A stretch of 64,000 bases of DNA from Paulinella micropora (taxonomy: Eukaryota; Cercozoa; Imbricatea; Euglyphida): positions 506,428-570,427 of the forward strand of contig BJOX01000012.1 in NCBI GenBank assembly GCA_009731375.1, in the 5' to 3' direction. Shown one piece after another: positions 19,801-29,916 of this stretch. The first letter of the stretch is position 1; the number at the start of each line of letters is the position of its first letter. The position numbers and the translations under genes were made by a program. The notes under the pieces are model-generated. The model did not search any database. It was not told the DNA's origin and was given only the letters and a program-made list of their open reading frames with translations.

Positions 19801-20638
19801 CCTCTTGGGACCCGATCCTGCAGAAAACGTGGTCGATAAGGGCCCTTGCGGTGGTCTCCTTTGTTTCGTCCTTCGTAGGCACCGTGATCACATAATTCGA
19901 CGCTCGGTCGATTGCCGTAAGGATGTATTTGAACCCCCCGTCTCCCGCTTCCGGTAGAGGGCCCACATAATCGATATGGATCGTCTCGAAGATATCGCTC
20001 GTGACCTCGTATTGCCCCAGCAAACCTTTGTTTGCGTCATATGGCGTCTTTGCCCTACGGCACGGCGCGCAGCCGTTAATGAACCTCTCAACATCCCTAC
20101 CCATGTTCCCCCAATAGAATTTTCTCGCCAACAACCATTTCATCCTTTCCAATCCCGGATGACTCTGCATAGGACAGTTGTGTGTCCCGATCAAGATCGC
20201 GTGCCGCAATGCCGGCGGTACCCATACTGTCCACCGTTCCGGATCATCCTTGTATCTGCCGTCCGTCCCCATATACCATATTAATCCATCCGAGTACGTG
20301 TGCGTCTTTAACTGCCTCTTCACCGCCTCGGTACGCGTTTCCGGCGTTGGGTTTTTCACGTGTTGAATTAACGCCTGGAATTCCTTTGCCTCACTTATCA
20401 GACTCCGAAATTTGTCCACCGAAGCAAACCTGATTTGCGTGTCCGTTTCCAAATCCAGCGCCACCCGACTAGGGTGCGTCTTGTCCAACGTCTTGAAGCC
20501 CACCGGCTCCTGAAGCTGCTGCTCCCCATCCTTCTTTGCACTGACCCCTATGTTGCCTACCATCGGCCTCTGTCGCCAAGGAAACGTGGTGTTTCCAACT
20601 CCTTTGGCCTCCTCTCCGCGTATAGTGCCGCGTTCCAT
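19787..20638 (-). CDS. Retroelement integrase, zinc-binding and core region
   Basis: Contains the H2C2 zinc-binding module (HAILIGTHNCPMQSHPG, RDVERFINGCAPCRRAK) followed by the rve core with the first two catalytic Asp (FETIHIDYVGPLPEAG and KYILTAIDRASNYVI). A WTVWVPPALRH segment before the zinc finger is also typical. The frame is open for 283 codons and then meets frameshifts upstream (toward RNase H) and downstream (toward the third catalytic residue). Confidence 0.82.
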   Translation of the reverse strand: MERGTIRGEEAKGVGNTTFPWRQRPMVGNIGVSAKKDGEQQLQEPVGFKTLDKTHPSRVALDLETDTQIRFASVDKFRSLISEAKEFQALIQHVKNPTPETRTEAVKRQLKTHTYSDGLIWYMGTDGRYKDDPERWTVWVPPALRHAILIGTHNCPMQSHPGLERMKWLLARKFYWGNMGRDVERFINGCAPCRRAKTPYDANKGLLGQYEVTSDIFETIHIDYVGPLPEAGDGGFKYILTAIDRASNYVITVPTKDETKETTARALIDHVFCRIGSQEDHMG

Positions 20639-20743
20639 TCGTATTCGTCAACGTTGTCCCTCGCCCACTGGTCGCCATGTTCCTTGCAGCACTCCCGCGG
20701 TTCTCCGCTAGCCGCCTCATAAAACCGCCGAGGTCTCTCTCAT

Positions 20744-20889
20744 CACAGCCAAACGATACCCCTCCCATACCCGGTTATGATACCCGGTATGATACCCCTG
20801 GGGTATCATAAACCGATACCCTAGTCCATATGCCCCTGTCCCATACGCCGGGGTATGATACTCCTGTCCCATACCCCTTTTCCATACAT

Positions 20890-20925
<36 letters not shown>

Positions 20926-21068
20926 ATAAACGGCGATGGGAGGGCAGCGAAGGGCACATCANNNNNNNNNNGGGGGGGGGGGGGGGGGGGGGGTATGGGC
21001 GTATCATACCCCAGGGGTATCATACCGGGTATCATACCCGGGTATGGAAGGGGTATCGTTTGGCTGTG
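20744..21068. mobile_element. Small CACTA-like transposon (CACAG ends, CAT target duplication)
   Basis: Inserted between RNase H and integrase coding. Left end CACAGCCAAACGATACCCC; the right end is its reverse complement (with one mismatch further in). Flanks are CAT at 20,741-20,743 and CAT at 21,069-21,071. Internally it carries many copies of the palindromic motif GGTATCATACC, poly-G tracts and a 10-base gap (20,962-20,971). CAC-type ends, a 3-bp duplication and subterminal motif repeats fit non-autonomous CACTA elements. The true internal length is unknown because of the gap. Confidence 0.65.
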
Positions 21069-21084
21069 CATGCTCCTGTTTCTC

Positions 21085-21665
21085 TCTAGGGCCTCCTCCT
21101 GACGTGCGAAACCTGTATGCTGCCGACACCTCCTCAGCATAGATCATGCCATTCATCGGTTTCTTATCCTCGAAATTCGGCTCTTTCTCTATTTTCTCCA
21201 AGTCCATTTTCCCCCACACCGTCAAGACTGCCGCCGCCGTCGTGAACCTGAATTGCGTCAGGTTCATCCCCTTCTTTTTCTCTCCATCCCATATCGGTTT
21301 GACTGTAAACACCTCCGGTGCCTGGTGTTGTTTTTGTTCCACCTCCGCCTTCCCCTGGGGTCCGCCGTTCTCCGCCGTCCTTCCCCTTAATATATTCTAT
21401 TTGGAAGTCGTATTCCGACAACTCCTGTTGCCACCGCGCTAGACGCCCCGTATGATATTGTGACATCAACTACCGCAGATTGTTGTGATCCGTCCGTACC
21501 CTCGTCTCCTTCGCCCCCCATAAGTATTCCCTCAGCCTTTTGAACCCCCAGACTATGGCTAAAGCCTCCCGTTGCCTTGTACATTACTGTCTTTCCGCAT
21601 TCGACATCCGTCGACTAAGGAACATCACTGACCGTAAGTGTCCCCTTTCGTCCGACTGCTGCAGT

Positions 21666-21707
<42 letters not shown>

Positions 21708-21720
21708 NNNNNNNNNNATA
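21085..21720 (-). CDS. Retroelement RNase H region (fragmented)
   Basis: Pieces in different frames: DTDASAY (catalytic Asp at the start of RNase H) just above the poly-C/gap at 21,666-21,717; GHLRSVMFLSRRMSNAERQ; RVRTDHNNLR; and LMSQYHTGRLARWQQELSEY, DFQIEYIKGKD. This order is the gypsy-type RNase H. Poly-C, a gap and frameshifts break it. Confidence 0.65.
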
Positions 21721-22735
21721 TGCCGATGCGTCCGTATCCAGAATGGAAGGTGCATTGAAGTCTGGCAACCTCAAGACCGTTCCATCCTCCGTCAACGGAT
21801 CCTTCAGAATCGTCTTCCGCAAATCTTCTATCGCCCCGTTGACAGCCTCCCCCCATGTTGCCGGGTTTGTCGAATCTCCCTTGAAGTCTTTCATGTGCTT
21901 CCGTATGGGCTCTGCCCGCTTGGCGAAGTTCGGGATGAACTCCCCGTAATATTGTGCCAAGGACACAAACGAGTGTAGATCCGACTTAATCGCCTGCATT
22001 GGCATAGCATCCAGTCCCTCCCTCTTTTTACCCGCGATCGAACAGGTTCCGTTTTCGATATCATATCCCAGGTATTGGATACGCTTTTGCATGAAATGGC
22101 ACTTCTTAGCGTTGAGCCGAAAGCCAAAGGTTTTAACCCGCCGCATGATGTCCCTGAGATGTTCCATATATATGCTCCTCTACCGAGTTGGAGTATATGA
22201 TGACATCATCCAGGCACGCGGAGGCATATGCATACGTGGACGTATCGCCATGCTTAAAGGCAAATTCCTTATCGCGAAACTTGTTCCCTAACATCTCGGT
22301 CATCGCCTTTTGAAAGATCCCCGGAGCTACCTTAAGCCCCATTGGCAAAACCTTCCATACATACGTCGTCATGCCCACCATAAACGCTGTAAGATATCGG
22401 CTTTCCTCCGCCAATGGTATTTGCCAAAATCCGCTTTTCAGATCCAAGGTGGAGTATACCTTCGCCTTCCGTAATACTTCCACCCCCCTTGGTACATCCG
22501 GAACTGGCGTCTCGATCTTCTTGATGATCTGATTGATCTTCCAATAGTTTATACACATTTGCAATGTGCCATCTGGCTTCGGTGCCATCCGCACCGGCGA
22601 TGAGTATTCTGACAACCGTTCTTCGATCAGCCCCTTTTCCAACAGTTCCGCCGTCATTTCCCTGGCAATCCTGTCTTCGTGGTAGCTGAGTTGAGAAGGT
22701 CGTCCGATACCCGGCACCTCCTGCCCCGGGCCCAT
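21719..22735 (-). CDS. Retroelement reverse transcriptase (palm, fingers, connection)
   Basis: ORF from 22,735: IAREMTAELLEKGLIEE, SEYSSPVRMAPKPDGTLQMC, VYSTLDLKSGFWQIPLAEE, LPMGLKVAPGIFQKAM, then CLDDVIIYSNSVEEH, the YxDD active site with Cys in place of Tyr. A frameshift near 22,160 leads to MEHLRDIMRRVKTFGFRLN, AKKCHFMQKRIQYLGYDI and the connection segment IKSDLHSFVSLAQYYGEFI. Order and motifs are those of Ty3/gypsy RT. The CLDD change is uncommon but keeps both Asp. Confidence 0.87.
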
Positions 22736-22750
22736 TTCCCTATAGAACGG

Positions 22751-23369
22751 TTACCTCGCCGTGTGGTGTTTGACTGACCCACCTTCCAACGGACCAAAGA
22801 CTTCCATGTGATCGTCCATCATCGCCAGGACGTTCTCCTTGGTTTTCTCACTCCCCTGCCACTGCTTTGCCTGTTCCCGCAAAGCTGTCCGTGCCTTATC
22901 CGTTTCCTCCTTGATCTGTTCGTCCGTTGCCTTACCAGCTACATCGTCCACCGTGGCTTCCGCGCCATCCTCCTCGAATCCCTCCCGGGACCGATATATT
23001 AACGTGGGCGTTTGTTTCTCCTGGTCCGCGTACCGTGCCAATTGGTCGATCATCATCGCATATTGTATCGCATGTGTTCTATGGTACACTCCGGAAATGT
23101 GGGTGAAATTACTCATCCCTTATCGCCGCCAGATCCCGGCTAAGAAGTTCCTCCCGATATTTCCTTGCCACCTTCCGAGATCCCAGCCTGCACGCTATAA
23201 CGAGTTTTTGCATTCGACTCGGTATAGGGATCGGATCCTGAATTAGGAAATTCTCGATGTCGTACCACCACATTTCCGTCCGCCTCCCCACCGGCAGTAC
23301 AAGCGTGAAATCCCCACGGGAAATCCGGTTCTTCAACGCTTTCTTGATCCCAGCCACCGAATCAACCAT
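22751..23369 (-). CDS. Retroelement ORFs just upstream of RT
   Basis: Two overlapping frames: MVDSVAGIKKALKNRISRGD..FLIQDPIPIPSRMQKLVIA and MSNFTHISGVYHRTHAIQYA..EQAKQWQGSEKTKENVLAM, running to the start of RT. Position suggests the gag-pol linker or protease region, but no DTG/DSG protease motif was found. Confidence 0.45.
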
Positions 23370-23423
23370 TATGGGATCATCCGTCCACTTATCCTTAAGG
23401 AACTCAATGATCCCTGTTTTCGC

Positions 23424-24149
23424 CTAACTAGGCTTTGCCACATTGCAGACCACGTACTGTGCCACTGGCAGCGTCCTGCCATCCATTTCCTTGTGTTGAT
23501 CTCCCAAGTTACGTCCATGTATCGGGAAACCATCCGTGGCCAGCCTCCGCTGTTCCCTCAAGTGTTCCAACCGCATATCGCACAGTGCGACTATCTTATT
23601 CGGCGTCCATTCATCCTCCGATGTATCCTCCGCCTCCATTACTTGAGGATCCCCTGTCGCGAAAACCTCGCGTGCCTCTTCGTCAACCGCCGCCTCCTCG
23701 GACAGTATCACCTTTACCGCCGCAAAACTGCCGGCCGACCATTCCCCCTCATCCCCCGGCGGGCCGTCTTCCGCCGACCATTCCACCATCTTGTATACAG
23801 GTGCGTTCTCGCCCGCGCCATATCGCACCGCCCCCCCTGCACAATCAATGTACGTGCGCATCCGCCTGAGTGCGTCAAAACTCCATAACAGACCCCCCGT
23901 GTATGCTGGAACCACCCAAAATTTGTGTGTGTAAGACGAATCATCCGAGAGGCGAAACATCAACAACATGGTGTCTGTGATCGGCGTGGATCCCGACACC
24001 CCACTAACCCATCTCTGCGTCCGCCGCAGTGCTTGCTGGTACCACCGCTGTCCCCCATACTTATCCTGGAATGGTTTCCCCATCACGCTGATCGCCGCCA
24101 TTGTGTCATTTCCAATGACCTCATCCCCGCCTAACTCATCGCTTGCCAC
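23424..24149 (-). CDS. Retroelement ORF, unknown domain
   Basis: 241 codons: MASDELGGDEVIGNDTMAAI, FQDKYGGQRWYQQALRRTQR, SSYTHKFWVVPAYTGGLLW, ALCDMRLEHLREQRRLATDG, ending VVCNVAKPS. Acidic middle. Continuous and same strand as pol. No recognised family. Confidence 0.55.
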   Translation of the reverse strand: MASDELGGDEVIGNDTMAAISVMGKPFQDKYGGQRWYQQALRRTQRWVSGVSGSTPITDTMLLMFRLSDDSSYTHKFWVVPAYTGGLLWSFDALRRMRTYIDCAGGAVRYGAGENAPVYKMVEWSAEDGPPGDEGEWSAGSFAAVKVILSEEAAVDEEAREVFATGDPQVMEAEDTSEDEWTPNKIVALCDMRLEHLREQRRLATDGFPIHGRNLGDQHKEMDGRTLPVAQYVVCNVAKPS

Positions 24150-24390
24150 TTTCGTATAGGCTCAAGGGAAATCAGCTCTTTTAATTGAGTCAACCGCTTT
24201 CATAGGACTCATTGAATCCGCACGTTCCGCAATCCTTTGATAAGTCTGGAGCAGAAGTCTGTTCCGTTCCCGTTCATTCCCATCATCTCCCCCAGCGAGT
24301 CCCGTATTCCTTTTAGGCCCCCGGCCGTTATCCTTATCCTCCGTCTCCCTTTTCTGATCCCCTATCGCCTGTTCCTCTCCCTTATCTTCC

Positions 24391-25100
24391 CTATTTAGTA
24401 TTACTACATTCCCCCTGGGCCCCCTTACCGCCCTTATTGCCTATGCTTCCTTGACCCTTATCCTCTTTTCCCCCTCGTTTTCCCCCCTTTTCTTCCTCAC
24501 GAGTCCGCTGCACCTCTGCCTTCTGCCGTTTGTCGTGTGCCCTATCCCCTTTTATACCTTCCCTCGCTCTCACTCTCGTCCTTGTCGTTCCTCAGTCAGA
24601 TCGATGGACTGGCATTCGCCTTGCCCAGCCTCCCAGCCCGGGCTGCCGTATCCCGCTCCGTCGATCCGCCGCCTCATCGTACGCGCCTGCCGCCGGCGAT
24701 CCCCTATCATTCAGAATTTCCCGCTGCTTATCCCCATTTCCCGCACTTATGCGTTTCCCACCTGTTTTGCCTTCCCCGTGATGATGACGTCGTCCGCGTC
24801 ATTACGCTGCCGCAGTCGCGCCTCTTCCTCCCACGGAGCCCGCTCCTGTTCAAATATTCCATGTTTCCGTTCATATTCCTTTTTCATATCCTCTATAAAT
24901 ATTTTCCAACCCGACGGCGCGGGTGTTCCCCCTCCCGCCGATCCCTGTCGCTCTGGTAATCCCGCCGCCGCTCCTGATATCAACACCTGTCGGTCCGGGT
25001 GTGTATATGGGAAGCTATATTCTGTTCCCTTTTCCTCCTCTCCCCTTTTCCCCTCTTTTCCCTCCAACTTTCCCCTATCATGCTTTACCATCGAGGCCAT
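24391..25100 (-). CDS. Retroelement low-complexity gag-like segment
   Basis: Fragments rich in Lys/Glu/Arg (MASMVKHDRGKLEGKEGKRG, GWKIFIEDMKKEYERKHG, MRAREGIKGDRAHDKRQKAE) in different frames. Coding status is plausible only from its position between larger ORFs. Confidence 0.3.
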
Positions 25101-25208
25101 CCCCGGCCTTGCCTCCGCCGAGCGATTGTATCCCCCTCCTCCTCGTTCTCGGCCTCCTCCTCTGGTTCCTCCGCGGCCTCCCCGCCGTCCACGATCACCA
25201 TCGCCTCG

Positions 25209-25964
25209 TCATCCACCTCCCGCCGCGTTTACATACGAGCCCCTATCCTTTCGCTTCCACCCATATTTAACGATGTTCGCGGTGTTGAATCGTTGCAAAT
25301 CAGGCAACTCATGGTCATGGAACAGACGTTCCAATCCACCCAGCTGCCACATGCCATGCCGAACCGCCTCCCTTAATTCCGTAAGTGCCGCCGCTCGGTC
25401 CTGATCCGACATCGCGTCCATATCGTCATGGTACAGTGCTTCGTCTTTGTGTACGCGGCATGAGCCCGGGATACGTAGAAACCATATTCCGATTTGCCAG
25501 TAGCACGACTTCCTCCAGTGGCTGAACTCCTTCAGCGCCCGCCGTTCGTACTTCGGGACTCCCGGTGCTCTGCTGAGGCGGTCCTCCGGAGGATATCTCT
25601 CTTCGTGCATCTTCAGATCCATATTTCTAGCCGCCTGCGTATAAAATGATGGGTCCGAAACGTCCGGTCCCTTCGGTCGAAATCCTCCTGCCCCATGTGC
25701 CGCATTCACCATCGGTGATCGTTGGTAATATGGGTGCATATTCTGCCGTCTTTCCTCCCGATTGGACACTGGCCTCGTCCGTCCCCCGAAGCGGTCTCCA
25801 CCCCCCTGTGAAGGTCGGCCACGATATTGCCCACGTGAGATACCACCCCCTCCTGTCGGCTGCCGCACCGCCTGCGGCGGCCTCACCGGCGCCTGTGGCA
25901 TCTTCGATAATACCGTGGGATCCACCATCAATTGCTTTATTGCCTTGACGTCGTCGTGATCCAT
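25209..25964 (-). CDS. Retroelement gag-like ORF with RG-rich region
   Basis: 251 codons. N-terminal MDHDDVKAIKQLMVDPTVL, then an Arg/Gly-rich RNA-binding-like stretch (ISRGQYRGRPSQGGGDRFGG), then FSHWRKSCYWQIGIWFLRIP..LHEL-type segment (LERLFHDHELPDLQRFNT) and a C-terminal GGG run. RG boxes are common in nucleocapsid-like proteins. No CCHC knuckle seen. Confidence 0.5.
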   Translation of the reverse strand: MDHDDVKAIKQLMVDPTVLSKMPQAPVRPPQAVRQPTGGGGISRGQYRGRPSQGGGDRFGGRTRPVSNREERRQNMHPYYQRSPMVNAAHGAGGFRPKGPDVSDPSFYTQAARNMDLKMHEERYPPEDRLSRAPGVPKYERRALKEFSHWRKSCYWQIGIWFLRIPGSCRVHKDEALYHDDMDAMSDQDRAAALTELREAVRHGMWQLGGLERLFHDHELPDLQRFNTANIVKYGWKRKDRGSYVNAAGGG

Positions 25965-26003
25965 CTCTCATGCCACCGGGTTGGTCTTGCCCTGCCATTG
26001 TTG

Positions 26004-26582
26004 TCATTTCATCCTGTTGGCTTCCGGTAGTGATGATAGTTTCAGGCCAGCGTTCAGTATTTCCGTTACCACGTTTTTGGTTGTCTGCTTCCTCCATAAT
26101 CCATGCCCCAGGATCAACGGGTACACCTTCCGTTCGTCGTTGATCAAGCAGGTATCCGTGACCTCCTGGAATAGAATTGGTAAGGTCACCCTGGCCCCGA
26201 TCTTGTCCACTATCACCGTTCGTGCCGTCTCCAACTCCTCATGCGCATCGGTGAGAGCCGCGAATCCAAAAACCGCGCCCATGACGTAATGAATGACATC
26301 CACCATCTGCCATTGCTCCCTCTCCGGATTCCCTTTGACGTGTGTGTCATCAATCGCCTTCCACGTCAGCTGGTCCGCCAATCGCGCATTGGCCCCACTC
26401 GTCCCCAAGACGTCTGCCATGGTGAAACATATTGTTTCCACCTCGGTTCCACACTGCGCCCCACGCAGTTGACTCTTGAATTGTACCGTAAACTGCCGCA
26501 TCATGTTCATGTATCTCCTATCCTCCGCCTTCCCTGGGTTGATGGTCGTATACCCCCTTCTCACCAACTCCGTCTTCTTCAA
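26004..26582 (-). CDS. Retroelement gag-like ORF
   Basis: 192 codons: MKKTELVRRGYTTINPGKAE, YMNMMRQFTVQFKSQLRGAQ, DVIHYVMGAVFGFAALTDAH, PLILGHGLWRKQTTKNVVTE. An ATG TAG pair precedes it, so its true start may be by readthrough or splicing. No TTCTACGTTAG motif lies directly upstream, unlike ORFs A-D. Unknown function. Confidence 0.5.
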   Translation of the reverse strand: MKKTELVRRGYTTINPGKAEDRRYMNMMRQFTVQFKSQLRGAQCGTEVETICFTMADVLGTSGANARLADQLTWKAIDDTHVKGNPEREQWQMVDVIHYVMGAVFGFAALTDAHEELETARTVIVDKIGARVTLPILFQEVTDTCLINDERKVYPLILGHGLWRKQTTKNVVTEILNAGLKLSSLPEANRMK

Positions 26583-26602
26583 CTAATTCATAATCTTTCC
26601 TC

Positions 26603-27741
26603 TTAAAGTTTTCTCCCACCCTGTGACAGATCCCCTTTTCTGGCTACTCCCGCTCGTTCGACTCCTCTTCCTCCCTCCGTCCGATTCTTCCCTTTCCGAA
26701 TTCTCGTCCGACTCGGATCCCTCCGAACCACTTCTCTCCTTCTTGCTCTTTCATTTTCTTCTTCTTGCTCTTTTTCTTCTTCTTCTTCGGCGAAGCCGAG
26801 TCCTCCTCCGCGATTTTCATCCTGATAGTAAATTAAATCCTTATCCATGCCACCCATCCGTCCACACATCCGCGTACCAATGACAAGTGATACGCCCACC
26901 TGCGTAGTTCCTTCCTCGCCGCTTCCTTGGCCTGGTCATCCATCCCCTCGTCGGCCGTCTGCGCCGATTTCATGAGCTTGTATAGTCCCGAATCGGCCTC
27001 CTTTAGTTTTCCCATGGCATCCATATGTTCCCCATATTGCGGCATAGCATCGCAAAGAAAGTGGCCTCCTTCTTCACCTTTTGTGCCCATGGCGCATGTA
27101 TTGACTCCAACCAATCCCCCAAGTCGTCGATCGGATTCAGCATTCGCTCCTTATTCCAGTCTCGAATCGCCGATGTGACCTTGGTGTTCTGTTGGCCTAT
27201 TCCCGACACCAACCTGTTGAATCCTGATAGCATCCATCAATTCCTCGATGGTGCCCTTGGCGATGACTTCCCCTTCCGGCAGAATAGACCGAATGATAAA
27301 GGCTGGCATGCCCTTCTGTGACACCAGAGTCCGATGATGTCCCACTCCCACCGCCAACGCCTCTGCCATCATCGCCAACACTCCCGTTTTAATCCCTGGC
27401 CCCCAAGTATACTTGCCCACTGGTAGTACCCAGTCGTTCCATTCCGCGACTGCCTCAATCATTCCACCTTCCTGCTCCGGTGTTGAACGCTTTTTGAACG
27501 ACTCCAGAGACGGCTGTTTGTATACGTCGATCATGATCGGAAACTTCTGTAACAACTCCAAGAACTGATCCGACATGATCGGTGGATTTCGCTCATACAT
27601 TAGCTGCACCGCCCCCTGCTGATCCTCTTTCTGATCTCCTCCAACTCTCATCGGTGTCACTGAGATCTCCGTGGGCTTAGCAGGCGTGTATATCAGCGGT
27701 AGCACCGGTGATGGGACTGCCCCCGTCGATTCGCTTGCCAT
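26603..27741 (-). CDS. Retroelement ORF D (motif-led)
   Basis: ATG at 27,741 lies 9 bases after a CTTCTACGTTAG motif. Reads MASESTGAVPSPVLPLIYTP, LLQKFPIMIDVYKQPSLESF, WNDWVLPVGKYTWGPGIKTG, EALAVGVGHHRTLVSQKGM, IIRSILPEGEVIAKGTIEEL. After shifts it gives DWNKERMLNPIDDLGDWLES and GLYKLMKSAQTADEGMDD, ending in an acidic/Arg-rich tail. The alpha-helical, middle-sized profile would suit a capsid-like protein, but this is inference. Confidence 0.5.
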
Positions 27742-27750
27742 TTGTCTTAT

Positions 27751-27762
27751 CTAACGTAGAAG
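27751..27762 (-). promoter_or_regulatory. Conserved CTTCTACGTTAG motif before ORF D
   Basis: Minus-strand CTTCTACGTTAG, 9 bases upstream of the ORF D start codon. Same motif family at 29,383, 29,876, 30,709 and 32,013. It ends in AG, so a 3' splice site is one reading and a subgenomic-type signal another. Confidence 0.55.
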
Positions 27763-27956
27763 GGAAAACAAGATAAATAATGAAGACCAATTCCATATAT
27801 ACATATACATATTTCCCCTCGGGTCTATGTCGCCCTCATCGCCTTCTCATACCCCTTCCTCAAGGCCTTCCTTGCCCTTCTGTCCAAATATCACTTTTTT
27901 TTTTTTTCCTTTGTTTTGGTGCAGTTTAATTCCCCCGTCCCCATCCTCTGTCTTAC

Positions 27957-29367
27957 ATGCTGAATTGGGCCAGGACGTCCCCATCATCCAATCCCCAGTC
28001 ATCTCCGTCATCTCCTTTCTCTTCCGTGTCCTCCTTGTCCCGCTTGTCTCTTCATCCGTCGTTTCCTCATCCATTGTATCCGTGCCTACCTCCTCCTCTG
28101 CTGCCAACTCCTCTAAATGTTTTATCTCCATCTTTGCCTCCAAAGTCGCTATCCACTCCCCCGTCTCTCTTGATCGCCATTCGTTGTCATCTATGTTCCC
28201 TTTCGTTTGTTCCTTCGTCCACCGTCTCCTTAAGTGCCCTATAAACTGTCTCCATTGGTCGGGGTTTTCCCCGTGCCATTTCTCCTCCCACTCTTTCGCT
28301 TCTGCCACTGTGCCCACTTCCCCTGACAGACTAATATTCTGTATCAAACCTCCCAACTTCCGTTCCACCTCCTGTATACGTGTATGTTGTCCACGTGCTT
28401 CCTCAGTTTCCTTATAATGAGCCCAGCAGGGTTCCCTCATCGTTTGTGGCATTGTACTCGTTCTCTTTTCCCATCTCCTCCTTATGATTTCCCATCTTGA
28501 CGCCTCAATCACCTCGGGACTTTGTCGTGCTCGCTCCCGCTCCCTTTCCCACGCCTGAGCCGATTCCGTGACTTGCCCCCCCCGTATCTTCATCCAAATC
28601 TCCCCGTATCTCCTTTTCCACTTCCAACTCCTCTTCGAGCTCCTTGTCCTCCTCCCTCATTCTTGCGTCCCTGGCCCGTTCCTGTTCCTGTGTCATTCTC
28701 TCCACTTCCTCATCCACTGCCATTTCCTCCATTTGCGTGTGGCTTGTCGTCTCTCTTCCCAATTTGTTTCCCTCCTTTCCCTCTTCTCTGGCTGTCTCTT
28801 CCTGTTGGGCCCCCTGCTTAGCGTCCGCCCGCAGCTGTTGAAGCCATTCCTCTGTCTCCCGACTGTCCCAGTCGTTGTCTGGTGTCTGTTCTCCACCCTC
28901 TCGATTAAACTTCTCACCCTTAATGGTTCGACGAACAGTGTCCAACTGTCCTCCCTTCTTTCTCGGAGAGACTGTAACCATTTCTTAGCATGTGCCGCCT
29001 TCCCCGTGGCGCAAGCCCACGCCGTATGCACCCTCTCCGCTACCCATTTTTCCTCCACCTTCGTCAATAAGACCATAAAGATGTATTGACATCTCGCCTC
29101 TTCCGACTTAGCAAATAGCTTCCATAAACCCTCCTTGTCCCTAAACCACTTCCATCGTAATTCCCATAACTGTCTGATCGCCATCCACCTTGTATCCCTC
29201 GTCACCCGCTCCGTTTCCAAAATCGCCCTCACTCGTTCACCCCACTCATCCCCCATCTCATTTGTGAACCGCCCTGCTTCCTCATCCATTTTATATTCCA
29301 CCTCCCCGCTCTGTCCCAACTTCTTTTCCTCTTCCGTCAGTTCCGTCCTTATCTCCCGTTTGCTCAT
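27957..29367 (-). CDS. Retroelement ORF C (motif-led, charged)
   Basis: ATG at 29,367. Reads MSKREIRTELTEEEKKLGQS, DEWGERVRAILETERVTRDT, WFRDKEGLWKLFAKSEEARC, VAERVHTAWACATGKAAHAK. Frameshifts follow into highly charged stretches (EERERARQSPEVIEASRWEI, EEKWHGENPDQWRQFIGHL), probably ending DDWGLDDGDVLAQFSM at 27,957. The domain WxxxVRxxW..ARxQYxxxL appears more than once, suggesting internal duplication. Highly charged, helical; function unknown. Confidence 0.45.
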
Positions 29368-29382
29368 CCCGTGACGTGTGTC

Positions 29383-29394
29383 CTAACGTAGAAG
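29383..29394 (-). promoter_or_regulatory. Conserved CTTCTACGTTAG motif before ORF C
   Basis: Identical 12-mer, 15 bases upstream of the ORF C ATG. Confidence 0.55.
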
Positions 29395-29419
29395 TATGCA
29401 TCGTGTTTCCTAGCGTCCC

Positions 29420-29869
29420 CTACTCCTCCTTTTTCGCCTTCTTATTAGGCTTGTCCTCCTCCTTGTCTCCTATCTCCCTTTCCCGTTTCTCCTTCCTCCA
29501 TGCCTCCCTGGCCTCCTTCCAACTTTGCTCGGCTAAATATCTTGTTCTCCTCATCATAGCCACATTCCTGAACGCCGTCCTCAAACCGTACAGCTCTGCC
29601 ATCCTCCGTCTTGTCCCCTCAGTGTCTGCCGGATAGATATCCCCCTGTTGTTCCCTCATCCTCTCCATCTTCTTCCGCAGGATTTCGAATTACTCTGTTG
29701 CTTCGGCCACATGTAACTTTATATATATCCTTCCCTCCGCATCTCATCCCTTCTCCACATCCCTTTTTCTCCTTCCTCCGTCTCTTCCTCCCATGCCTGT
29801 CGCCAAAACTCCGGCTGTTCCTCCTCGCCCTCGACTTTTTCCTCCTTGTCTGACTTTTTCTTTTCCATT
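29420..29869 (-). CDS. Retroelement ORF B (motif-led, small, charged)
   Basis: ATG at 29,869: MEKKKSDKEEKVEGEEEQPE, FWRQAWEEETEEGEKGMWRR. A shift and a possible stop near 29,715 precede KMERMREQQGDIYPADTEGT, RRMAELYGLRTAFRNVAMM and a Lys-rich end NKKAKKEE. Small basic/acidic protein, unknown. Confidence 0.45.
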
Positions 29870-29875
29870 GTGACC

Positions 29876-29887
29876 TAACGTAAAAGC
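29876..29887 (-). promoter_or_regulatory. CTTTTACGTTAG motif before ORF B
   Basis: One-base variant of the 12-mer, 6 bases upstream of the ORF B ATG. Confidence 0.5.
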
Positions 29888-29916
29888 AATCAGAGGTATC
29901 CCCCCCCTCTACCGTC

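Noticed and set aside
24451-25404. 317-codon plus-strand Ser/Pro-rich ORF
   Set aside because: Opposite strand of the retroelement, with no domain. The minus strand is continuous with gag-pol order.
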